From: Muribaculum sp.
Lineage (GTDB): Bacteria > Bacillota > Clostridia > Lachnospirales > Lachnospiraceae
NCBI GenBank assembly: GCA_023663505.1
Contig: JAMPHH010000019.1
Coordinates: forward strand, 1-52,455
DNA: 52,455 nucleotides
Reading direction: 5' to 3'
Shown here piece by piece: positions 8,701-16,024 of the stretch; positions within the stretch are counted from its first letter, which is position 1, and each line of letters starts with the position of its first letter. Made by a program: the position numbers and the translations under genes. A model generated the notes under the pieces. It saw only the letters and a list, made by a program, of their open reading frames with translations. It made no database searches and had not been told where the DNA came from.

Positions 8701-9125
8701 GCGTTTACTTTTTCAGTCAGGCGATAGACGAGGTGGAGGCGGTAGAGGAGGCTTCCTTCGTGTTGGACGTGGTCAAGGGCTACAATATCTCATATCCCGT
8801 CTTCTTGGATGTGGAGTACAGCGGCGCGGCGGGTAATAAGGGGCGCGCGGACGGCTTGGATAAGACAACCAGAACTGCCGTGTGTAAGGCTTTTTGCGCA
8901 ACGATACGCTCCGGCGGCTATAACGCGGGGATCTACGCCAATAAGACTTGGCTGCAGACAATGATAGACCCGGGACAGCTTAGCGCGTACAAGATCTGGC
9001 TCGCACAATATGCCGCCGCACCCACATACGAGGGGCGATATGATATGTGGCAGTACAAATCCACAGGGCGGGTCAGCGGTATCAGCGGAAATGTGGATAT
9101 GAATCTCTCTTACTTAGGATATTAA
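5799..9125 (+). CDS. large membrane-anchored GH25 lysozyme-like wall protein with Tyr-rich cytoplasmic repeats
   Basis: 1108 residues. Order: a very acidic Tyr/Glu/Gly-rich repeat region (residues about 28-215, units such as EYTDDGERYYEDS); one membrane segment (about 235-257); a domain shared with the GH25 protein at 13047 (about 320-434); three Big_2-like Ig domains (about 476-580, 641-729, 731-812) split by an S/T/P linker with repeated QPST; a cell-wall-binding-like repeat (about 848-905, TGWQTIDGRVYFFDKTGKKV); and a C-terminal GH25 muramidase domain (908-1108). GH25 acids are visible: D912 in GIDVSKHNG and D1004/E1006 in FLDVEYSG. With no signal cleavage, the Tyr-rich tail should face the cytoplasm and the rest the wall. 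Role in peptidoglycan remodelling is inferred. Confidence 0.88.
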   Translation: MKRFWERVEDNIDQWRDDAFSDDWDAEEAAEYEDGDDEYYDELSEYEDGDDEYYEESAEYTDDGERYYEDSAEYEGNGTEYADSGEAYYEESAEYTDDGERYYEDSEEYEGNGTGYADSGEAYYEDTTEYEGNGTGYVDGGAAYYEESAEYADGGEYYEESADYKEQQAYKEFVTGVVAVYYEDGDEYYEEQEDSYGDIEYFDDAEYEDAAYNDYYNEEPRGLLAWFANMSGMDKVMLGTGVCVLLLALITGAVFVHSRSTAGQRSQLASVGTRLEGIDIIGDEGLLAVANASAAKREAAELVGQDQNQSQNYNEAEYNKEVNVVLKMVSVQKDLKIKFVNQSSDKLISNVPFAVTVTTADNKTESWGDDDMDGIIYKKGLTPGSYQVTVNALSGDKYDKYHLPAGVQKAEVKKDIAYQKIDVSDEVKTESEINVATEEQKKQEPEVESSLTDTVEWVESTAVTSTYIEVAKGSITDPLTLTKSGTFLRAAKELTLNRTAEDMVVGEGDLRLTPEHSFEDGDVLSVEWKSSNTSVAEVDSDGVVTAIAAGKATITCTVRVTEGQKEVEYTAKCEVKVTDPSAASSAESSTGSSSESGTGSSSEAGTQPSTQPSTQPSTQPSTEPSTTQPSTGETASEPGISVDYKSVTLKEKGTETVQVTVKGFDSSRELEYNVESDDNSVATAVISKQGKITITGKGVGSATLTAWANYKSNPLREVPAASIEVKVTEAGDISLSKTAVTVYAGSDVTIKVNLGDGFDGDIDAESSDTAVAKVKVDGTSVIITGVKSGTAKITVSAEDGGSTLSETCAVTVKLHPKDDTETKLKDNNGNQLYVHENDSYREAVYADYYRDGVNYFKRGETKYTGWQTIDGRVYFFDKTGKKVTGEQVIQGAKYNFGSDGALITGSGTMGIDVSKHNGTIDWAAVKNSGVSYVIIRCGYRGYTQGSLIIDPRFEQNIKGATSAGLKVGVYFFSQAIDEVEAVEEASFVLDVVKGYNISYPVFLDVEYSGAAGNKGRADGLDKTTRTAVCKAFCATIRSGGYNAGIYANKTWLQTMIDPGQLSAYKIWLAQYAAAPTYEGRYDMWQYKSTGRVSGISGNVDMNLSYLGY
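5961..6300 (+). repeat. in-frame tandem repeats encoding the acidic Tyr-rich region
   Basis: A block beginning GAGGAATCGGCGGAGTAT occurs at 5961, 6066 and 6234. The first two copies are 105 bp apart (35 codons) and nearly identical for about 90 bp; the third is offset by 168 bp (56 codons). All spacings are multiples of three, so copy-number change would stay in frame. Confidence 0.85.
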
Positions 9126-9167
9126 AGCGCCCTGTCTGAACAACAGGAGCGGAATAGGAGCAAGTCG

Positions 9168-10970
9168 GTGAATATTACAGGGTATTTTTTGGAGGAAGAC
9201 AGCCATCCCACGATTTATCGGGGAAAAATGACTTTGCGGAGCAATTATACGATCGTGGACGCGGATGAGTCCTGTTACAGCTATGTGGGGAAGTATTCTA
9301 CCCTGCCCCTGACGGCGCTGGCACATCCGGAGGATGCGGACGGTGTCAGGGACGCGCTTAGCAGGCTGAATGAAGGGACGCAGCGCGTGATCTTTAGAAT
9401 GCTGTGTGAAAATGGAAGCTATCGCTATATGTATGCGCTGCTGTTCCTGAACGGAAGGGTGGTGGACGGCGAGGCATACATAGATGTGGAGCTGATGGAT
9501 GTCGTGCGTGTTTATTACAAATTCGACTCAGACCATTCGAAGATTGGCAAGTATAGAAAGCTGATGTCCCTCAGCGATAAGATGTATTTTGAATACCGAT
9601 ATGACGAGGGGACGATCACGATCTTTGAATATGTCAATGACAGGGGAAATGTCCGCTTCTATGACACCATGGAGAAGCTGCAGGAGAGGGTTCTGGAGAG
9701 CGGGGAGTTTGACGACAAGCAGAAGGCGGAGCTTGAGACCCTGCAGGAGTGCTTAAGTCACCATGTCGAGAAGATGGATGTGGATATGGACGGCAGACTG
9801 TTCGGCTTCGAGGGCGGATACCTGAATCTGAAGGGCGGTATTGCCTATGAGGATAAGTCCAAGCAGATGATGGTGGCGGTGGTCACGGTCTTGGGCAAGG
9901 TGGACTTGGAGGAGAAGTATTATATGAGCCGTCATGCCTTTGACGGTGCGACAGGCGTATACAATAAGCGCGCCATCAACGAGCTGGCGGCGGATCTCAT
10001 GGCGGGGAGCAACGGCAAGACGATCTTCCTGTGCGTTACGGATATAGACGATTTTAAGAATATCAATGATACCTTCGGACATCTGGTGGGAGATCAGGTC
10101 ATTGCCAAGGTAGCGGGCACGATCAAAAGCGTCCTTGCCGCCAGAGGCTTTGTGGGAAGGTTTGGCGGGGACGAATTTCTGATTGTCACCGATAAGGTGC
10201 AGACATCGGATGAGCTGATCATGATGCTTAAGACCATCAGAAAGCATATTAGCTGGTCATGTGCGGAGCTGCTTGGGAATATGGACGTGACGACCTCCAT
10301 AGGGATTGCCTCTTATCCGAAGGACGCGGCAAATTACGGTGAGCTGTTCAAGATTGCTGATAAATGCCTGTATCTTGCCAAGGCGAAGGGGAAGAATCGT
10401 TTTATTCTATATAATGCGGAGCTTCACAAGGATTATCATATGGAGGACACCTCGGGCAAGAGCTCTACGGGGAAGGGCTTGGATATCTATTCTAAATCTT
10501 GTCGGGCGGTTGTGGATATTCTGGGAAATGCAGGAGAGGATAATCGGGAGAGCTTTGACGAGAGCGTGAGAAACCTTCTCTCAAGCTATGATATCAGCCG
10601 CATGGGGATTTTTGAGGGAGAGAGGTATGAGAGAGTGTATGCCGCAGGAAAATGTGAGGGCTTTGCGGAGGAGATGTCCGTTTTGGAGAGCCCGAAGCTG
10701 GCGGAGGCATTTGATGAGAACGGCATCTATGCCAGAAACGGGATTCTCTCTATCTTAGAGACGTCTCCCGAGTTCTACAAGCTGCTTGAAAAGCAGGGGA
10801 CGCAGGGAATCTTGGTCGTAAAGATGGAGCTTGCGGACAAGCGGCGGGTTGTCGTGGTGTATGATGTGTGCGAGCACCCGAGAAAGTGGTCAGGCAATGA
10901 CAAGGGATTGCTCTATATCGCGGCGCAGGCGTTGGTCAGACGCTATTATGCGCTGGAAAATGACACTTGA
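9168..10970 (+). CDS. GGDEF-domain protein (probable diguanylate cyclase)
   Basis: 600 residues. The N-terminal half looks like a PAS-type sensor (about 25-95) followed by a linker. A GGDEF domain (about 258-415) carries the exact GGDEF active site at 333-337 (RFGGDEFLIV), preceded by the Mg/GTP-binding VTDIDDFKNINDTFGH segment, so c-di-GMP synthesis from two GTP is likely. No RxxD inhibitory site is visible at the usual spot. The C-terminal part (about 440-600) resembles a GAF-like domain. No membrane segment is seen, so it is probably cytoplasmic. The GTG start at 9168 is favoured by GGAATAGGAG just upstream. It lies 42 bp after the GH25 gene and may be cotranscribed. Confidence 0.88.
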   Translation: MNITGYFLEEDSHPTIYRGKMTLRSNYTIVDADESCYSYVGKYSTLPLTALAHPEDADGVRDALSRLNEGTQRVIFRMLCENGSYRYMYALLFLNGRVVDGEAYIDVELMDVVRVYYKFDSDHSKIGKYRKLMSLSDKMYFEYRYDEGTITIFEYVNDRGNVRFYDTMEKLQERVLESGEFDDKQKAELETLQECLSHHVEKMDVDMDGRLFGFEGGYLNLKGGIAYEDKSKQMMVAVVTVLGKVDLEEKYYMSRHAFDGATGVYNKRAINELAADLMAGSNGKTIFLCVTDIDDFKNINDTFGHLVGDQVIAKVAGTIKSVLAARGFVGRFGGDEFLIVTDKVQTSDELIMMLKTIRKHISWSCAELLGNMDVTTSIGIASYPKDAANYGELFKIADKCLYLAKAKGKNRFILYNAELHKDYHMEDTSGKSSTGKGLDIYSKSCRAVVDILGNAGEDNRESFDESVRNLLSSYDISRMGIFEGERYERVYAAGKCEGFAEEMSVLESPKLAEAFDENGIYARNGILSILETSPEFYKLLEKQGTQGILVVKMELADKRRVVVVYDVCEHPRKWSGNDKGLLYIAAQALVRRYYALENDT

Positions 10971-10978
10971 GTCATAAT

Positions 10979-11006
10979 TTGAGATAAATGGAAATTCTGA
11001 TATAAT
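10979..11006 (+). promoter_or_regulatory. promoter of the rfb/polysaccharide operon
   Basis: TTGAGA (10979-10984), a 16-bp spacer and TATAAT (11001-11006), 71 bp before the rfbB start. The -10 overlaps the first of three AAATTC-GATAT repeats. Confidence 0.65.
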
Positions 11007-11041
11007 ATTAATAAAATTCGATATAAAGGAAATTCCGATAT
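10992..11041 (+). repeat. three direct repeats in the rfbB promoter (possible operator)
   Basis: AAATTCTGATAT (10992-11003), AAATTCGATAT (11014-11024) and AAATTCCGATAT (11030-11041) are three near-identical direct repeats spanning the -10 and the start of the transcript. Such an arrangement fits a repressor or response-regulator site, but no regulator is identified. Confidence 0.5.
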
Positions 11042-11077
11042 TAAGGGAAAAGATAATTGAGGATAAAGGAGAAGAAT

Positions 11078-12163
11078 ATGAGAACCTATCTTGTGACCGG
11101 AGGCGCCGGTTTTATCGGATCTAATTACATTCATTACATGTTCCGCAAATACGGCGAGGAGATTCGCATTATCAATGTGGACGCACTCACCTATGCGGGG
11201 AATCTGGAGAATCTTAAGGATGTGGAGAACCGCGGTAATTACACGTTCGTGAAGGCGGATATCTGTGACAAGGAGGCGATCGGGCGGATTTTTGCAGAGA
11301 ACGATATCGACAGGGTGGTGCATTTTGCGGCGGAGAGCCATGTGGACAGGAGTATCGTCGCACCGGAGATATTCGTCAAGACCAACGTCTTGGGCACGGC
11401 GGTGATGCTCAACTGTGCAAAGGCGGCGTGGGAGCTGCCTGACGGGAGCTTTAAGGAGGGCAAAAAGTTCCTGCACGTGTCCACGGACGAGGTGTATGGG
11501 AGTCTGCCGGAGGATGAGACGGCATTTTTCTATGAGACCACGCCCTATGACCCCCACAGTCCCTATTCCGCAAGCAAGGCGAGCTCGGACATGCTGGTGA
11601 AGGCGTATATGGACACTTATAAGTTTCCGGCAAATATCACGAACTGCTCCAACAATTACGGACCTTACCAGTTCCCTGAGAAATTCATTCCGCTGATGAT
11701 CAACAATGCGCTGCAGGGCAAGAGCCTTCCTGTATACGGCGACGGCAAGAATGTAAGGGACTGGTTGTACGTGGAGGATCATGCCAAGGCGATCGACATG
11801 GTGCAGGAGCAGGGACGGCTGTTTGAGACCTATAATATCGGCGGGCATAACGAGAAGCAAAATATTGAGATTCTGCATATTATTTTGGACACCTTACAGG
11901 AGATGCTTCCCGAGGGTGACCCGCGCAAGGCTTTGGTGAACGAGAAGCTGATCACCTACGTGGAGGACCGCAAGGGGCATGACCGAAGATATGCCATCGC
12001 GCCGGACAAGATCAAGAAAGAGATTGGCTGGGAGCCGGAGACGATGTTCAAGGAGGGAATCAGGAGGACGATTGCTTGGTTCTTTGAGCATGAGGAATGG
12101 ATGAAGAACGTGACAAGCGGCGATTATCAGAAATATTATGCCGAGATGTATGGCAATCGATAA
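11078..12163 (+). CDS. rfbB: dTDP-glucose 4,6-dehydratase (RfbB/RmlB)
   Basis: Converts dTDP-glucose to dTDP-4-keto-6-deoxyglucose, second step of dTDP-rhamnose synthesis, in the cytoplasm. The 361-residue product has the NAD-binding TGGAGFIGSNYIHYM at its N-terminus, the HFAAESHVDRS segment, an STDEVYG segment, and the SDR catalytic pair YSASKASSDMLV (YxxxK). Asp-Glu after the catalytic Thr (STDEVYG) is characteristic of the dehydratase. The ATG at 11078 follows AAAGGAGAAG; an in-frame TTG at 11057 is less likely. It is the first gene after the 10979 promoter and lies 24 bp before rfbA. Confidence 0.95.
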   Translation: MRTYLVTGGAGFIGSNYIHYMFRKYGEEIRIINVDALTYAGNLENLKDVENRGNYTFVKADICDKEAIGRIFAENDIDRVVHFAAESHVDRSIVAPEIFVKTNVLGTAVMLNCAKAAWELPDGSFKEGKKFLHVSTDEVYGSLPEDETAFFYETTPYDPHSPYSASKASSDMLVKAYMDTYKFPANITNCSNNYGPYQFPEKFIPLMINNALQGKSLPVYGDGKNVRDWLYVEDHAKAIDMVQEQGRLFETYNIGGHNEKQNIEILHIILDTLQEMLPEGDPRKALVNEKLITYVEDRKGHDRRYAIAPDKIKKEIGWEPETMFKEGIRRTIAWFFEHEEWMKNVTSGDYQKYYAEMYGNR

Positions 12164-12187
12164 GCTAAGAAATTTGGAGGAAAAGTG

Positions 12188-13057
12188 ATGAAAGGTATTA
12201 TTTTGGCGGGAGGCTCGGGGACAAGGCTTTACCCCCTGACAAAGGCGATTTCCAAGCAAATCATGCCGGTGTATGACAAGCCTATGATCTATTATCCGCT
12301 CTCAACCCTGATGCTTGCGAGTATCCGCGAGGTGTTGATTATCTCCACCCCGAGGGATCTGCCAGTGTTCGAGGAGCTTTTGGGGGACGGGCATCAGCTT
12401 GGAATGGAGTTCTCCTACGCGGTGCAGGAGAGTCCCAGAGGACTTGCGGACGCCTTTATCGTAGGTGCGGACTTTATCGGAGATGACAGGGTCGCTTTGG
12501 TGCTCGGGGACAATATTTTCTATGGGCAGAGTTTTTCCAGAGTGTTGGCGGAGGCGGCTGCCAGAGAGAAGGGCGCGACGATTTTCGGTTATTATGTGAG
12601 AGACCCGAGAGAGTATGGCGTGGTGGAGTTTGACGAGAGCGGGAGGGCGCTCTCCATCGAGGAGAAGCCTGCGAACCCTAAGTCGAATTACGCGGTGCCG
12701 GGGCTGTATTTCTATGACAATGACGTGGTGGAGATCGCGAGGAACGTGAAGCCCTCAGCAAGAGGGGAGATAGAGATAACCAGTGTCAACAACGAATATC
12801 TGCGGAGAGGGACGCTGATGGTGGAGAAGCTGGGACGCGGATTCGCATGGCTTGACACGGGTAATCACGACGCTCTTTTGGATGCGGCGGATTTTGTCGC
12901 AGCCTTCCAGAAGCGGCAGGGGCTTTATATTTCCTGTATCGAGGAGATTGCCTACAAGAGAGGCTTTATTGACAAGGAACAGCTTCTCGCGTTGGCGGAG
13001 CCTTTAATGAAAACCAATTATGGCAAGTATTTGACAGAGGTAGCAAATGGACTCTAA
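12188..13057 (+). CDS. rfbA: glucose-1-phosphate thymidylyltransferase (RfbA/RmlA)
   Basis: Makes dTDP-glucose from glucose-1-phosphate and dTTP, first step of dTDP-rhamnose synthesis. The 289-residue product begins MKGIILAGGSGTRLYPLT, the nucleotidyltransferase signature, followed by KQIMPVYDKPMIYYPLS. VLGDNIFYG and EEKPANPKSNYAVPGLYFYD are typical of RmlA. ATG at 12188 sits after TTGGAGGAAAAG; a GTG three bases earlier is possible. The 3' end overlaps the next GH25 gene by 11 bp, so the two are probably translationally coupled. The glucose-1-phosphate substrate could be supplied by the phosphohexomutase at 25821. Confidence 0.95.
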   Translation: MKGIILAGGSGTRLYPLTKAISKQIMPVYDKPMIYYPLSTLMLASIREVLIISTPRDLPVFEELLGDGHQLGMEFSYAVQESPRGLADAFIVGADFIGDDRVALVLGDNIFYGQSFSRVLAEAAAREKGATIFGYYVRDPREYGVVEFDESGRALSIEEKPANPKSNYAVPGLYFYDNDVVEIARNVKPSARGEIEITSVNNEYLRRGTLMVEKLGRGFAWLDTGNHDALLDAADFVAAFQKRQGLYISCIEEIAYKRGFIDKEQLLALAEPLMKTNYGKYLTEVANGL

Positions 13058-14366
13058 ATTGCGAAGAACAGCCATTCTATCCAGTCTGGCGGCGATTCTC
13101 GTGGTGACGCTGGCGGTGCTTTTCACCAATCAGGACAGCAGGTCTCACAGCGAGAACAATCGAGTACCCCAGAGCGGGGAGAATAGTCAGAGCGAGGAGC
13201 AGGGCGGGAATCAGGGCGGAAGTGCCGTGATCAATGGACAGATTGGCAATGACCTGAAGGCATTTGAATATGATGAAAGCTTCTTTGACCCGGAGATTAA
13301 TCCCGTGCTTGAGTCGGCGAAGGATATGACGAACAGGCTCTCCTTGGTGGTGACCTCGGTGGAGAAGGATCTGCGCATTCAGGTGGTCAACAGCGATGGC
13401 GTTCCCGTGCAGGGCGAGAGCTTCTATGTGGAGCTGCAGAAAGCCAAGGAGGGCGGGGGCGCGTCGGACACGCCCTCTGACGGGGACGGCTCTTACAAGG
13501 ATTTGGACAAGGATGGCATTATCTATATCGCAGATCTGGAGGCGGGAGAATACTTGGTGCAATTGGCGGCAATCAGCGGCTACAAGGTGCCTGCCAGCCA
13601 GACCCGGGTGAAGGTGAAGGACAAGGTGGAATATGTCGCCATCGACGATATATCGCTGTTGATCAAGACGGAGGACGAGATTGACGCGCAGGCGGAGGAC
13701 AGCGGCGTGCGCGAGGCTCTCTCGGATGCGGACAAGTCTGAGCTGACGGAGCTTAAGGCATTCACCGGACGCACCAAGGCGGGGATCGACGTGTCTAAGT
13801 GGAACGGGGAGATTGACTGGGACAGGGCGAAGAACGCGGGCGTGGAGTTCGCGATTGTCCGCGCGGGATATCGCGGCTCTGTCACGGGAAGTCTGGTTCA
13901 GGATATTTATTTTGATGCGAACATGAAGGGGACAGCGGCCGCGGGAGTGCCGGTGGGAATCTATTTCTTCACACAGGCGGTCAATGAAGTTGAGGCTGTG
14001 GAGGAGGCTTCCGCGGTGCTCACATGGGTGCGAGAGTATAATATCACCTATCCGATCTTCATTGACACCGAGGGAGCGGGCGGAAACGGCAGGGCGGACG
14101 CTCTGGACGCAGACACGAGGACTCAGGTCTGCGAGGCGTTCTGCCGGACCATAGAGAACGCGGGGTATCAGGCGGGTGTGTATGCCAGCCGCAACTGGTA
14201 CAATCATAATCTGCACACTGAGAAGCTGGAAAATTATTACATATGGCTGGCGGAGTATCGCAGTATTCCCTTGTATCAGGGATATTATCGTATGTGGCAG
14301 TACAGCTCCAAGGGCAGGATCGACGGAATAGAGGGCAATGTTGACATGAATGTCATGTATGAATAG
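13047..14366 (+). CDS. membrane-anchored GH25 lysozyme-like protein
   Basis: 439 residues. A short basic N-terminus and one hydrophobic segment (about 9-27) act as membrane anchor or signal. An S/E/Q/G-rich linker follows, then a domain (about 95-212) that aligns with residues 320-434 of the GH25 protein at 5799 (shared pattern: VxKDLxI, D-DGIIY, GxYxV, a KTExEI end). The C-terminal GH25 muramidase domain (about 247-439) has AGIDVSKWNG and FIDTEGAG, keeping the D-x-E acids. It is predicted to cut or bind peptidoglycan glycan strands outside the cell. It sits inside the rfb operon, overlapping rfbA by 11 bp and 43 bp before rfbC. Confidence 0.9.
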   Translation: MDSKLRRTAILSSLAAILVVTLAVLFTNQDSRSHSENNRVPQSGENSQSEEQGGNQGGSAVINGQIGNDLKAFEYDESFFDPEINPVLESAKDMTNRLSLVVTSVEKDLRIQVVNSDGVPVQGESFYVELQKAKEGGGASDTPSDGDGSYKDLDKDGIIYIADLEAGEYLVQLAAISGYKVPASQTRVKVKDKVEYVAIDDISLLIKTEDEIDAQAEDSGVREALSDADKSELTELKAFTGRTKAGIDVSKWNGEIDWDRAKNAGVEFAIVRAGYRGSVTGSLVQDIYFDANMKGTAAAGVPVGIYFFTQAVNEVEAVEEASAVLTWVREYNITYPIFIDTEGAGGNGRADALDADTRTQVCEAFCRTIENAGYQAGVYASRNWYNHNLHTEKLENYYIWLAEYRSIPLYQGYYRMWQYSSKGRIDGIEGNVDMNVMYE

Positions 14367-14409
14367 GGTATAAAAATGCGAATAAGATAAGGGTAAAAGG
14401 AGCAAAGAA

Positions 14410-14967
14410 ATGGGACAGATCATTGTAGAGACATGTGAGATCGAAGGGTTAAAAATTATCACGCCTACCGTGTTTGGGGACGCCAGAGGATATTTTATGG
14501 AGACCTATCAGTACGAGGACTACAAGGCGGCAGGGATTCCCGAGGTTTTTGTGCAGGATAACCAGTCGGCGTCCAAGCGGGGGGTGCTTCGAGGACTTCA
14601 TTTCCAGAAGGAATTTCCTCAGGACAAGCTGGTGCGCGTCATCCGCGGAGAGGTCTTTGACGTTGCCGTAGATCTGCGGGAGGGGTCAAGGACCTTCGGT
14701 AAGTGGTTTGGCGTGATTCTGTCTGAGGAGAACAAGAAGCAGTTCTTTGTTCCTAAGAATTTTGCACACGGATTCTTAGTGTTATCCGATTATGCAGAGT
14801 TTTGTTATAAATGCTCGGATTTCTACCACCCCGGCGACGAGGGCGGCATCAGCTATAATGACCCTACCATAGGGATTGACTGGCCGATCGCTCCTGATAT
14901 GGAGCTGATCATGTCCGAGAAGGATACTAAGTGGGGCGGATTGAAGGAGTATATGGAGAGTAAGTGA
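14410..14967 (+). CDS. rfbC: dTDP-4-dehydrorhamnose 3,5-epimerase (RfbC/RmlC)
   Basis: Third enzyme of dTDP-L-rhamnose synthesis, epimerising C3 and C5 of dTDP-4-keto-6-deoxyglucose. The 185-residue length is normal. The cupin core is clear: DNQSASKRGVLRGLHFQ (active-site His in LRGLHFQ), VRVIRGEVFDVAVDLR, and FVPKNFAHGFLVLSD. The ATG follows AAAAGGAGCAAAGAA. It lies 13 bp before the exporter permease. The final enzyme, rfbD (dTDP-4-dehydrorhamnose reductase), is not in this window. Confidence 0.95.
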   Translation: MGQIIVETCEIEGLKIITPTVFGDARGYFMETYQYEDYKAAGIPEVFVQDNQSASKRGVLRGLHFQKEFPQDKLVRVIRGEVFDVAVDLREGSRTFGKWFGVILSEENKKQFFVPKNFAHGFLVLSDYAEFCYKCSDFYHPGDEGGISYNDPTIGIDWPIAPDMELIMSEKDTKWGGLKEYMESK

Positions 14968-14980
14968 GGAACCGGACGGT

Positions 14981-15964
14981 ATGAAGATCAGCAAAAAGGG
15001 CGGAATCAGCATCTTCCTGCTTCTGGCGGCTCTGCTGGCAGTGGTCATTCTCGTGCATGATAACCCGGGAGCGGACCCGCAGGAGGAGCTTGTCAAGAAG
15101 GCGATATCGGTTGCGGTGATTCTCGCTTCTTGTTTTATTTTTATTAAATGGTATGACAAATTCACGGTGCTTCCGGTGGAGCTGTGGCAGAGCAGGCATC
15201 TGATTTGGAAGCTCGCCAAGAATGACTTTAAGAAGCGTTATGCGGGCTCCTATCTGGGGGCGTTTTGGGCGATGGCTCAGCCTGTGGTGACGGTGGGCAT
15301 GTACTATGTGGTGTTTGACATCATCATGGGCGGCAATGCGAGCCGAACCAGTGCGGACGTCCCCTTCGTATTGTTCCTGACGGCGGGGCTGGTGCCTTGG
15401 TTTTATTTTAACGAGGCGTTGAACAATGGCACGAACGCGCTGCGGGAGTATGATTATCTGGTGAAAAAGGTGGTATTTAAGATTAGTATACTGCCGATTA
15501 TCAAGATCATTGCCGCCACGTTTATCCATGCCTTTTTCGTGTTGGTGCTGTTGGTGGTTGCAGCGATTTACGGATATTACCCCAGTGTCTATACCATACA
15601 GCTTCTGTATTACAGCGCGTGCCTGTTTATCTTTGTGTTGGCTCTCTGCTATACCACCTGCGCGGTGGTGGTGTTTTTCAGGGATTTATCCCAGATCATC
15701 AGTATCGCGCTGCAGATTGGCATGTGGGCGACCCCGATTCTGTGGGATATTGACACGCTGACAAACAGCAAATGGGTCAGTGTATTGAAGCTGAATCCGT
15801 TGGTTTATATCGTGAACGGGTATCGGAGCGCGATTTATGAGAGACAATGGTTTTACGAGGACTTTTTCTCAACGATGTATTTTTGGATTGTGACGGTGGT
15901 GCTTTTTGGTATGGGTGCGCTGATTTTCAAGAGACTGAAGGTGCATTTTGCAGATGTGCTGTGA
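14981..15964 (+). CDS. polysaccharide ABC exporter permease (Wzm/TagG family)
   Basis: 327 residues. An extra hydrophobic N-terminal region (two segments in residues about 7-50) precedes the ABC-2 polysaccharide export core. The core starts near residue 70 with LAKNDFKKRYAGSYLGAFWA, a family signature, and has about six further membrane segments. GLVPWFYFNEALNNGTNAL and LNPLVYIVNGYRSAIY are typical of TagG/Wzm/RfbA permeases. It would form the membrane channel that flips a lipid-linked glycan outward, pairing with the ATPase at 17609. Gene lies 13 bp after rfbC. No wzx/wzy is seen, which is consistent with ABC-dependent export. Confidence 0.9.
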   Translation: MKISKKGGISIFLLLAALLAVVILVHDNPGADPQEELVKKAISVAVILASCFIFIKWYDKFTVLPVELWQSRHLIWKLAKNDFKKRYAGSYLGAFWAMAQPVVTVGMYYVVFDIIMGGNASRTSADVPFVLFLTAGLVPWFYFNEALNNGTNALREYDYLVKKVVFKISILPIIKIIAATFIHAFFVLVLLVVAAIYGYYPSVYTIQLLYYSACLFIFVLALCYTTCAVVVFFRDLSQIISIALQIGMWATPILWDIDTLTNSKWVSVLKLNPLVYIVNGYRSAIYERQWFYEDFFSTMYFWIVTVVLFGMGALIFKRLKVHFADVL

Positions 15965-15986
15965 CGGGTATATGCTCGCGGCATAA

Positions 15987-16011
15987 GCCTGTGATATGCA
16001 GGGGTATAAGC
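15987..16011 (+). repeat. 25-nt intergenic repeat, copy 1 (GATAT-loop hairpin)
   Basis: A 25-nt element starting GCCTGTGATATG and ending GGTATAAGC recurs at 30188-30212 with three differences. CCTGT pairs with GCAGG around a GATAT loop. The element lies in the 60-bp gap before the membrane-protein gene at 16025. Function unknown. Confidence 0.5.
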
Positions 16012-16024
16012 ATGAAGGATAGTT

